From Azolla caroliniana (taxonomy: Eukaryota; Polypodiophyta), in contig JBHGNT010000001.1 in the NCBI GenBank assembly GCA_043228905.1, positions 16,740,001-16,804,000 of the forward strand: a stretch of 64,000 nt of DNA, written 5' to 3'. Of this stretch, positions 11,265 through 19,315 are shown in pieces. The notes under the pieces were generated by a model that did not search any database, was not told where the DNA came from, and saw nothing but the letters and a program-made list of their open reading frames with translations. The position numbers were made by a program, and so were the translations under genes. Position 1 is the stretch's first letter. The number at the start of each line of letters is the position of its first letter.

Positions 11265-11268
11265 CTCG
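11238..11268 (-). other. G1/G2 fusion junction with duplicated filler
   Basis: On the minus strand the G1 LTR runs to GACGAGCAGGCAT and passes straight into G2 RNase H. At the join the 13-mer GACCTTGCTGTTG occurs twice in direct succession, while G2 RNase H elsewhere has it once. This looks like a small templated duplication left by end-joining repair. Confidence 0.7.
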
Positions 11269-11637
11269 TCTGCGCACGAAAGGGGATAGGATGGAGGTGC
11301 TGCCGGAAGCACACGAGCGTTCCTCGAAGCAGCACGAGCCTCCCGAAAACCTGCAAAGAAGAGTGATGGAGAACGAACAGAGGAGAAGTGTTCGGTTTCG
11401 GTCCGACAACACTTCGTCCTCCTCAATGCCCTCCTTCTCCCCACGTCTCCCTCTCTTTTATAGCTTCAAGAAGGGAGCCGTTTCCCTCATTAACTTCCTA
11501 CCTACCGAATCTAATTACCTAGGATATACCTTTGTACCTAATTCTCTATTATATACATTAAAGGGCGCGCACACGTGAAGAGCCGGTTCACGTGCGCTAT
11601 GCACCGATTACGCTAAGGGACGGTTTTCTTCACGACA
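11265..11637 (-). repeat. Truncated 3' LTR of minus-strand G1
   Basis: Starts TGTCGTGAAG at 11637 after the integrase frame and keeps the TATA region (CTATAAAAGAG near 11460), but its last part is missing because of the fusion at 11265. It retains the block near GAGGAGGACGAAGTG that the partner LTR at 16331-16768 has lost. The two LTRs therefore carry different deletions. Confidence 0.8.
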
Positions 11638-12988
11638 TCCACCCCCACCTAACCGCGCATCCACCGGTATGGGCCAAAATTGGGTTCTGGTTGGAGAAAA
11701 CCGGTCCGGGTTCCGGTTCCTCGTCCATCGGTTCGTCCTCCATTTCGGACTGTTCGTCGTCGTTGTCCAGGCCTCTTAGATCCGGTTCGCCGTCATGGCT
11801 CTTCTTGAACGCTTTGATCTGCTTCCCTGCTATCGGTATCGCCATCCTTGTACCGTCGAGTTCCGCCAGGTGATACGTCCCGTTGTCGTTGGTGCTCGTT
11901 ACCACGTAAGGCCCGAACCACCGCTTTGCAAACTTCCGTGTTGCCCGGTGCTGGTTGTCGAGGCTGTTGTCGTAGACTAGCACCCAGTCGCCTTCCTCGA
12001 TTTTCTTTGGTCGGAGCCAGTGCGTTCGGTCGAACCGGGCTTTGTTCCTCATCCTCGCCGTCCGAAGTCTCTCCGCCACTCGTTCCACGTCCTCTGGCCT
12101 CCGCTCGAGCTGCCGTATACGCGCCGCTAGCAGTTCTTCTCGGCTCATCTCGTCTCTCCAGTCCACTGTCGCCCAAGAGGAGATCGTCTGTTCCATCGAC
12201 ATGATCGGCTTCTGTCCGAACATGAGCTCTGATGGCATGAACCCGGTTACCGAACTGTGCGTTGTCCGGTCCGCCCACAAGGCATAAGGTAACAGTCGTG
12301 GCCAGTTCCCGACCTGGCCTCCGCACGCCCAGACTAGCGCTTTGATGATCGGTCCATGTCCGCGCTCCAACTTCCCGTTCGCCTCCGGATTGTACGCTGT
12401 GGTGAGCGAGAGCTTCACCCCTAACCGGTCGAACAGCTCCTCGACCTCTTCGGTGTCCAACTCCCCACGGTCAGCCACGATCTTCCCGACGCACCCGTAC
12501 CGACATATCACGTCCTCGATCAGGAACCGACACACGGCCGCGGTCGTTTTGTTTTGTAGGGCTCGGCCTTCCACCTGGTTCGTTAGGTCCTCCCGGGCCA
12601 GCACCAGATATCGCATCTGCCCTACGCCCATCAGCATCGTCACCAAATCTACCATCCATTTGAAGTGGATGGCCGGAGGGTATGTAGGGTGAACCGATGC
12701 ACGAACCAATGCATGTCCCGGTACAGTCCCGGCCACCAGTACTTCCCCTTTAGTTTCTCGAACGTGGCCCACATCCCACGGTGTCCAGCCCAAGGGCTGT
12801 CGTGGTAGGCCTTCAGCAACTCCTCTTGTTCCTCCTCCATCGTCACTACTCGGAGCGGGATGTCGTTTCTCTTCTTCGGGTGCTTCCACAAGTATCCGTC
12901 CCGGAGAAAGAATCGTTATGCTTTCTTCCGGATCCAGTTGGCCTCGCTCGTTCTTTGTCCATGACACGTCCGGCGTCATCGTCCTCAA
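11630..12988 (-). pseudogene. G1 gypsy integrase
   Basis: A 452-codon open frame carries the integrase catalytic core, with candidate metal ligands in HFKWMVDLV, VADRGELD and YNPEANGKLERGHG, then ELLAARIRQLERR and the C-terminal GDWVLVYDNSLDNQH and RWFGPYVV blocks. The N-terminal zinc region is damaged: its GHRGMWAT and KGKYWWPGLY blocks are in another frame (12649-12891), and the CxxC half is deleted. The start codon is only the first ATG of the open frame, since this part would normally be read as one polyprotein. Stop codon overlaps the LTR by eight bases. Confidence 0.85.
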
Positions 12989-13000
12989 GAATCTCCCAAT

Positions 13001-13970
13001 CTACAGCCACTCCCCGTCGTACTTGCTCTCGTTGAAATCGTTAAGCACCGGAGTGCTCCCCCCTTCGGTTGTTACGTAAGCCGCCTCGAAGAAGTCCACG
13101 CCGACTTCCTCGTCCTCCGAAACCATGCCGCCCTCGTCGTCGAATCGCGCCCTCGAAAGCATGTCGGCCATGGCATTGTCTTTCCCGGAAATGTGTCGTA
13201 TTTCCGGATCCAGGGACTTGATGTACGCTATCCACCTGAGCATTGGCAGGTCCGGGGTTGCACATCCGGAAACCATACCGAGAATCGGCAGGCAGTTCGT
13301 CTCGATAATCACCTCTGTCCCGATTAGATAGTCTTTATCGGCCTTCACTGCCGAAATGATACCCCAGAGTTCGCGTTTAACCTGGGCGTATCCTTGCTGT
13401 CGCTCGCTCAGGACCTTCGCGCCGAACCGGATTGGGAACCGAATGCCGTCCTCATCTTCTTGGTTGACGACCCATCCGATCCCGGTCGGACTTGTATCTA
13501 CCGTTATGTAGATGGGAGTGCCTTTCTCGTAGACAGCCTTCTGGAGTGCCGGAGCTGCAGCAAGAGCCTCCTTCATCTTTCGGACCGACTCCGTATGCTC
13601 GTCTCGCCACTCGAATTTTCGCCCCTTTTTCAGCAACCCGTATAGCGGCTCGGCAACGTGGGCGTAATGCGGGATCCATATGTGGTAGAACACGCATGCT
13701 CCCAAGAACCTCCGTACCTCTGTGACCAAGTTGCCGAGATGGCTTCCACCTTAGCCGGAGACGGTTTCCGGCCATACGGTCCGCATAGATGTCCGACGAC
13801 CATAATCTCTGATTGCCCGAAGCCCGATTTCTCCCCGGAGAAGGTGAGCATCGCGTCCTCTAGCCTCTGCAGCACCCTCTCGCAGTCGTCAATGTGTGTC
13901 GCCACAAATTTCCGACGCAGTCGTCAATGTGTGTCCGACGCGACCCCCTTGATTCGCAACTCGCTGCCCT
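13001..13970 (-). pseudogene. G1 RNase H plus damaged reverse transcriptase
   Basis: The frame 13001-13729 holds the RT thumb/connection (EVRRFLGACVFYHIWIPHYA), then RNase H (ITVDTSPTGIGWV with catalytic Asp, KRELWGII, IETNCLPI, ADMLSRARF). Upstream, 13630-13905 holds IDDCERVLQRLEDA of the RT palm end. The RT core with the catalytic YxDD-type box is missing: sequence passes from a protease-side region straight to the palm end near 13881-13935, where a 20-base direct repeat (CGCAGTCGTCAATGTGTGTC) flanks the break. The copy at 21979-26279 still has FLDDILIKG in this place. Confidence 0.8.
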
Positions 13971-14904
13971 CCGATGAGGGTGCCGCGACTGGCCTTACCT
14001 TCCAGTCCACAGTCTTGTACTTCGTGTTAACCCGGGCCGTCCGATCCGACTCGAGCCCTCGACTGAAGTCCGCGATGACTTCGTACATCTCTTGTGAACA
14101 AACCGGTATCGTCCGGTCCTCTTTAAGGCCCTCTCCGACCACCTCTCTCAGTATTCCCAAGGTATCGTCGAAGGAGACCGCCTCCACGGCTCCATTAATT
14201 TCCTCGCTGGGCCCGAGAACTCCGCACGCCCGAAGTCGCTCTTCCGCCCTTGTCTTTTCTCGGCCAACGACGCCAACTATCGTACACCCTCCGTTGTCGA
14301 AGAAACAAAACTTCCTACTTATGGTACAAGGTTTCTTCGGTTTCGCCTCTATCGTACATTTGTGGGGTTTTCCCCGAGTGTCCGGACTATCGCGGCCCCA
14401 CGCCTTGCCAGCCCTCTCTAAAAATCCTCTCGGTTCTCGCCACCGAGGGACTCGCAGTTTCGCTCGTGGTTCGGTCGCACCGTCAGGAACTGGACCGAAT
14501 GACGCCCATCCTGACTCTTGAGCCTCGCGTAAGCCGACCCGTTGTCCAGCACCTTGGTCTCCATCCGTGCTGCCATAATGTACAGTTCTCCCAGTATGAC
14601 CGGGTGTGAGGACGTCTCCTGCACAAAGAAGTGTTGGTCTATCTCGACGTCGCCGATCTTGACTCGCACGTTTGGGCAGGCCCTTTGTAATTCCTCGGTG
14701 GCGCGCGTCGTAGCCCATATCTTCAACCCGTGCTTGGTGTTGATCGGCCATTTCCCCTTCTTGTAGAAGTCCATGGACATCAGGTTTATTTCCGAACCGT
14801 GGTCCACCAGCGCCACCACCGGTTCCTGAACATCTCCGATCTTGATCGGGGTTTCCGTGGTCACTCGGGCCTAGTGTGGCCTCGAATAGTGGCTCTCCGC
14901 CCAC
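13924..14904 (-). pseudogene. G1 protease and adjoining region
   Basis: Two overlapping frames cover this stretch. In 14418-14864 an aspartic protease is visible: VVALVDHGSEINLMS has the flap-to-active-site pattern with DHG in place of the usual DTG or DSG, followed by VILGELYIMAARME typical of retropepsins. The second frame (13924-14904) carries the link toward reverse transcriptase. Frameshifts separate them, so the polyprotein is broken here. Confidence 0.7.
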
Positions 14905-16285
14905 TTGTCTTCCAGCGCCATGTCCTCTATGTGCGTCGTCCGCACCTCCACCGGCCTTTCCGGTTCTGTCTCCGTCGACAGCCTCTTCCTCTTCACCAAG
15001 TCTACGATGGAGTCGTGGAACTCCTTCTTGGCGATTCCGAGCACCTCCCGCAACGACAGTTCCACCTTGCTGTCGAGGATTCGTTCTTCCAGGATCTTTC
15101 GTAGGTCCGTGGTCCTTTCGATCTCCATGCCCAACCGGTATCCGCCCTTCTTGTAGTTATCCTGGGCACTGATCTCGCCGGCCCGAATCGGGTTTCGTAT
15201 CTTTGTGAGGGTCCGGCCCCTCCGGTTTTACCTACCGGTTTGTCTTCAACCAGAGCCTCGTAGTTCTTGCAAGCTGCTTCGACGAAACCCATCTTTTCTT
15301 CGACCGGGTCACTCCACCCGGTTACCTCCTGGACCTGCTTCTCCGCGCGGTCCGCCTCATCTTTCCTTAGTCGGGCACCGGCGAGCCCTTCCAGCATTGT
15401 CAGTCAGAACCCGGCATTGCTCTCCTTCCGGGCCTCGCTGCCTCCGACCCGAATACCGGCTGACGCCGAGTAGTGGACGGTCTCCACGTGCCGGGCCGCC
15501 GCCTCTTCCATCAGCCTGTGTCAACTCCTCCAAAGCTGTTCCCCCGGACGAGCCTCTGACCACGCCGGTCGAAGCCGAACCGGTTCGAGCCACTCCCGGG
15601 TCTCTTCCCTTCGCGCCTGTGGTATCGGTTCGAGCTTCCTTGCTGCGACAGGACCCGCCCCGGTCGCCCCTATATCAGCCCACTCCCGCCGTTTGTCAAA
15701 ACGGCCGCAGACTCTTTTTACCGTGGCCCAGTCGGCCGTCAGCCCGTCTTCGGTTTCCAATAAGGAGCCCACTTGCTCCCGATCCCGTGCGTCAACCGAT
15801 TTGACAAACAGTAGGACACGACTTGTGTCCAGAATGGTCCGACCGAGCGCCAAAAGGCGCGCAAAGCGTTCCTCAAACTCCCGGAGGAGTACCGACGCAT
15901 TTCTTCCTTTGTTGGGGGACTCCACCCACTCCATGAAGCCCCGCTTTGAAAGTCGAAGCGCGTCATCCAACCCGTATTTCTCCAGGAGCCGTACTTCGAA
16001 CTCCTCCCAGGTCCGGCTCTCCACCCGGACCTCGAGCACCTCCGCATGGATGCCCGGCATCGCCACTCGAGGGAATCCGGCAAGACGCCTCTCTTCCGGA
16101 ATATCCCTCATCAACATCTCCGCCCGGTAGGACGCCAAATAACTCGTGGCATCCTTTCCACTGAACTGGCCGATCGTACCGACGATCGCCTCAATAGCCC
16201 TGTCAAGGGCGCTGGTGCCCTCGCACGCGCTCACTATCCGGTCCACGGCCAAAGCCATGGCCTCTACAAGATCCGACCCCCTCAT
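14871..16285 (-). pseudogene. G1 gypsy gag
   Basis: The first 254 codons (16285 to 15521) form an open gag frame with GQFSGKDATSYLASYRAEM, EERRLAGFPRVAMPG, LLEKYGLDDALRLS and a FEERFARLLAL segment. This is a capsid-like domain that I associate with gypsy elements of seed-free plants and fungi. Further gag and linker pieces follow in other frames (15397-15002 and 15134-14871, the latter with KKEFHDSIVDLVKRKR). No CCHC knuckle was found. The start ATG at 16285 follows the LTR and primer site closely, which fits a first gag codon. Confidence 0.75.
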
Positions 16286-16310
16286 CTTCTGCTCCTCTGC
16301 CGCCTTGTTT

Positions 16311-16326
16311 CACGTTGGGTTCACCA
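16311..16326 (-). promoter_or_regulatory. Primer binding site of G1
   Basis: Just inside the 5' LTR, after a four-base spacer, the minus strand reads TGGTGAACCCAACGTG. This is complementary to a tRNA 3' end (CACGTTGGGTTCACCA). Which tRNA it is cannot be settled by eye. Confidence 0.6.
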
Positions 16327-16330
16327 AAGA

Positions 16331-16768
16331 TGTCGCGTTACTACGCGCGTGCGTGGAGAAACGAGGTGGGACCACCGGGGTCTTGAACCAAAGAGCAGGT
16401 GATAGAAGGGGAAAGAGAAAGAGAAAGACGCTCTGTTACGTATGAGCAAAGAAACACAGGGACACGGCCCTGTCAACGCAGAAGACACGAATGGACACAG
16501 AGACAGAGAGACACGAATGTTTGTATATTAATGAATGACAAATAAACAACAGAGCAATGCCCTCCTTCTCCCCGCGTCTCCCTCTCTTTTATAGCTTCAA
16601 GAAGGGAGCCGTTTCCCTCATTAACTTCCTACCTACCGAATCTAACTACCTAGGATATACCTTTGTACCTAATTCTCTATTATATACATTAAAGGGCGCG
16701 CACGCGTGAAGAGCCAGTTCACGCGCGCTATGCACCGATTACGCTAAGGGACGGTTTTCTTCACGACA
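16331..16768 (-). repeat. 5' LTR of minus-strand G1
   Basis: Minus strand from TGTCGTGAAG at 16768 to GCGTAGTAACGCGACA at 16331. Keeps the TATA region (CTATAAAAG near 16592) but lacks about 190 bp present in the other two G1 LTRs. It was inserted in a G3 gag gene, since G3 coding sequence runs up to 16769. Confidence 0.85.
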
Positions 16769-17785
16769 ACGTGCATAATGAAAATGGTGTCGCGGGCCGC
16801 GCACCAGGCAGTGGCAGATGACATGGCTGGGCTTGCCGCAATAGAGACAAAGTCCATTGTCCTGAAGATGTTGGTCTTGGGCTTCAGTTAGTGGTTGGAA
16901 CCAAGCGTAGTCGATCTCCATCGGGGTGTGGAAATCGACCTCCGTCGTGGTATGGGTATCACTGGGTGATGATAAGATTGGTGTGGGAGACAAATAGGGC
17001 CTGGCGATTGATGCGTTTCGGGAAGAAGCTTGAGACCCGTGAGACCCCCGTTCTTCTTGATGAAGTTCGAAGAGACGATTGTCACACCGGACAGCATGGG
17101 AGATTACTTGACACAACGATGTGGGCTCTGGGAAGTTTAAGAGAAGAGTCCTGACGTCATTTCGGAGACCGAGATGGAAATGGTCGCATAGGGCTTGGTC
17201 ATCCCAACTAACATCGCACACAATCTGACAGAACTTTGAGCCATAGACCGAGCCTGGACATGAGCCTTGTTGGAAAGAATAAAGCTTTGTGAGTGTCGTT
17301 CTTCATCGATCTGTCTCACCAAATGTCACTTCGAGCTCCTCATTGAAAGTGGTGAAGTTTTCTAAGAGAGGGGATGAGTTCTCGATCAAGGGTGCAAACC
17401 ACGCTTGCGCTTGCCCGAAGAGAAGTGTGCCAACAAGCCCAACCCGAGAAAATTCATTAGCATACCGTTGGGGATGTAACCAGATGATAAGCCAAACTTG
17501 GTAGATGAAGCTGCAAAGATACGCCCTCATGCCGTTGAATTTGTCAAGTAGGATGATGGTTGGTTTGAGGACATATGGATGGGAAGAGGACGTGATTGGG
17601 CTAGGTGCCGATGGTGGTTGTGATTCGGTGGGTGGTGGATTTCTTGAAATGCCGGATTGCAACTCTCGTAATGATTCCCAAAGAATTTCATTCTCTAGCT
17701 GAAGTTGTTGCAAGGATGCCATGACTTGGTTTAGGTAGTCGACGAAGCCGAACATGGTAGCAAGAAGAGGGGAAGGTGAACAAAC
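16769..17785 (-). pseudogene. G3 gypsy gag fragment
   Basis: Probable start ATG at 17755, about 30 bases after the end of an LTR-like sequence. It opens MFGFVDYLNQVMASLQQLQ (coiled coil), then RVGLVGTLLFGQAQAWFAPLIENSS (capsid), CDHFHLGLRNDVRTLLLNFP, and a CCHC knuckle CLYCGKPSHVICHC near 16820-16860. This resembles the sushi/V-clade type of gypsy gag known from vertebrates, fungi and seed-free plants. At least one frameshift near 17221-17303. Protease and the rest are missing because G1 inserted at 16768. Confidence 0.8.
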
Positions 17786-17831
17786 TGTCACGAACAAGTA
17801 TAATAGAGCAAAGCAAATAAAAGACTAAGGG
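17786..17831 (-). repeat. LTR-end fragment of L3 type before G3 gag
   Basis: Minus strand ends CTATTATACTTGTTCGTGACA, nearly the same as the end of the L3 segments at 5733 and 17915. It lies directly upstream of the G3 gag start, which suggests L3 is the LTR of the G3 family. Its other end is cut by C2 gag sequence. Confidence 0.5.
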
Positions 17832-17914
17832 ATTGGCCCGTACCGATGTGCTGGACCATCGAGGCAGATCTAGACCATCTCGTCTTCGTCCACCATCACA
17901 TTGAAGGAACCGAG
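17832..17914 (-). pseudogene. C2 copia gag fragment, inner piece
   Basis: Minus strand reads NVMVDEDEMV, an amber stop at 17870-17872, then ICLDGPAHRYGPI, matching the middle of C2 gag (EMVQICLGGL in the copy at 60967). It continues the gag piece at 18295-18770 after the L3 insert. Confidence 0.75.
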
Positions 17915-18207
17915 TGTCACAGACAAGTATAATAGAGCAGAGTGAAGACAAGACTAGAAACAAGAGAGAGGAAAACAAGAAGAACTCAACTTATAGAATC
18001 TGTAACTAGTGTTGTTCACCTTGATTAGAATCAAGGTGCACCTGAGTATTTATACAAGAAGGTAGGGCTATGTAAGACAGCTAGAAATAGAGTATGCATG
18101 AGGATGCATGCAATAGATAATGCATGCGAATGTGTGCGAGCTAGAAACAAGGATGCATGCAAGCTAGGAACTTCAAGTATTCAATATACACTACATGAAA
18201 TTGGATT
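17915..18207 (-). repeat. LTR-like segment L3, copy B
   Basis: Nearly the same as 5733-6022: TATA box GTATAAATAC near 18050, ends CTTGTCTGTGACA, several CATGCA motifs. Inserted in C2 gag at the same codon region as copy A. Confidence 0.65.
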
Positions 18208-18224
18208 CGTTTGATACAAGGATG

Positions 18225-18289
18225 CATATGTAGTTCAATTGGTAGGGTTTCCCAATAGAGACCATGAGGTTTTGGGTTCAATCCCTACC
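18225..18289 (+). other. tRNA-like fragment
   Basis: Plus strand shows an A-box-like TAGTTCAATTGG (18231-18242) and a B-box GGTTCAATCCC (18275-18285), 32 bases apart, as in a tRNA gene or tRNA-derived SINE head. I could not pair a convincing acceptor stem, and no SINE body or tail follows, since C2 gag resumes near 18295. Probably a tRNA-derived relic that came with the L3 insert. Confidence 0.4.
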
Positions 18290-18294
18290 TTCCT

Positions 18295-18770
18295 CCGTGG
18301 CCTATGTCTATGACATCGAGTGCGTCGCAGATCTCCCCTATGTTGCTGGTGTAGTCAGTAACCGACATGTCCCTATGCTGGATATTGTTGATCTCTTGCC
18401 GGAGCTGCAACTTTCGGGCCGTCAAGTTTCTTTCGGTGTTTTTGCATCCTTGATGTCGCCGAGCATCTAGTCGTGCACACAGGACGCGAGGTAGTACAAC
18501 ACTCTGCTCACTTCTTGCTCTTGTGCCGGGAAGTCCTTGTGTGCCTTCTCCAGTGCTACTTTATTCCCTCCTTCAACATAGCTCCAGTATCCTTGTCCAA
18601 GCAAATACTAGTGCAGCTTGTAAGATGAAGATGCGTAGTTATTCCTGTCGATTTTCTCTGCTTGAGAGATCTTGCCATTCCTCTTTCCATTTCTTTTCTT
18701 TCCGGTCTATTCTTTTCCGGAAGTTAGGTTAATCTATGGAAATAGCTTGTCGGCAGCAAATGTTCTCAAT
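18295..18770 (-). pseudogene. C2 copia gag fragment, outer piece
   Basis: Minus strand starts soon after a primer site with a MERGMA-like gag start near 18690, continues through lines resembling WSYVEGANDAA and ends RDMSVTDYTSNIGEICDALD next to the L3 insert. Several frameshifts. This is the 5' gag half of a minus-strand C2 element. Confidence 0.65.
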
Positions 18771-18788
18771 GCTCACGCTCTTATACCA
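18771..18788 (-). promoter_or_regulatory. tRNA-iMet primer site, C2 minus copy
   Basis: Minus strand reads TGGTATAAGAGCGTGAG right after the LTR end, one base off the usual TGGTATCAGAGC copia primer site. Confidence 0.75.
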
Positions 18789-19208
18789 TGAAGAGAATTG
18801 TGTGTGGAAGTTTGTAGACTAAACCGGCTTCACCGGATAGCAATAGAGAATAAGCACAGGTTTTAATGGAAACTTTAATCACAAAGAGAGTGTACGCGGG
18901 AGAAATAGAGAGGAAGACAGAGAGAGCAAAACAAAAACTTAATTTCAAAATAATAACACTTTGTACATACAATGTGCTCAGTGAGCACTTTTATAAAAGT
19001 CCTTAAAAAGACTGACAGAAGTACTAACATGTACTTCAATGCTCTTACGGATACTGATACAAACACTGATTACACTCCGATTACACTCTAATCCGGCTCC
19101 TAGTTCCGGATACTAATACAGACACCGATTCGATTCTTTGATCTGAACTTTGATCCGGCTTTGGCTTATTTGATCGATCCGGATCCATTTCAGCTTGTCC
19201 GCTCAACA
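18789..19208 (-). repeat. LTR of minus-strand C2 copia
   Basis: Minus strand from TGTTGAGCGGACAAGCTG at 19208 to CTCTTCA at 18789, with TATA CTTTTATAAAAG near 18990. Similar to the C2 LTR at 60502-60894 (shared GTACT..TGTCAGTC and AGGACTT.TATAAAAGTG). On its other side only seven bases separate it from the primer site of a plus-strand C2. Confidence 0.8.
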
Positions 19209-19215
19209 TTTATTC

Positions 19216-19233
19216 ATGGTATCAGAGCGCGAG
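19216..19233 (+). promoter_or_regulatory. tRNA-iMet primer site, C2 plus copy
   Basis: TGGTATCAGAGCGCGAGG, the standard copia primer site, about 100 bases before the gag start. No plus-oriented LTR precedes it, only a short ATTTATTCA tail and an inverted C2 LTR. Confidence 0.85.
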
Positions 19234-19315
19234 GGTTGAGAACCTCTGCTGCCGACAAATTTTTTTTATAGAGGAACCCTAACTTCCGGAAAAGCAGAGA
19301 CCAAAACGATAAGAA

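Noticed and set aside
11592-13035. Plus-strand frames over the G1 integrase
   Set aside because: Antisense of a clear integrase; Ser/Arg/Pro-rich as expected for GC-rich shadows.
13658-14521. 287-codon plus-strand frame
   Set aside because: Lies opposite G1 protease and RT sequence; low-complexity Ser/Thr composition and no domain.
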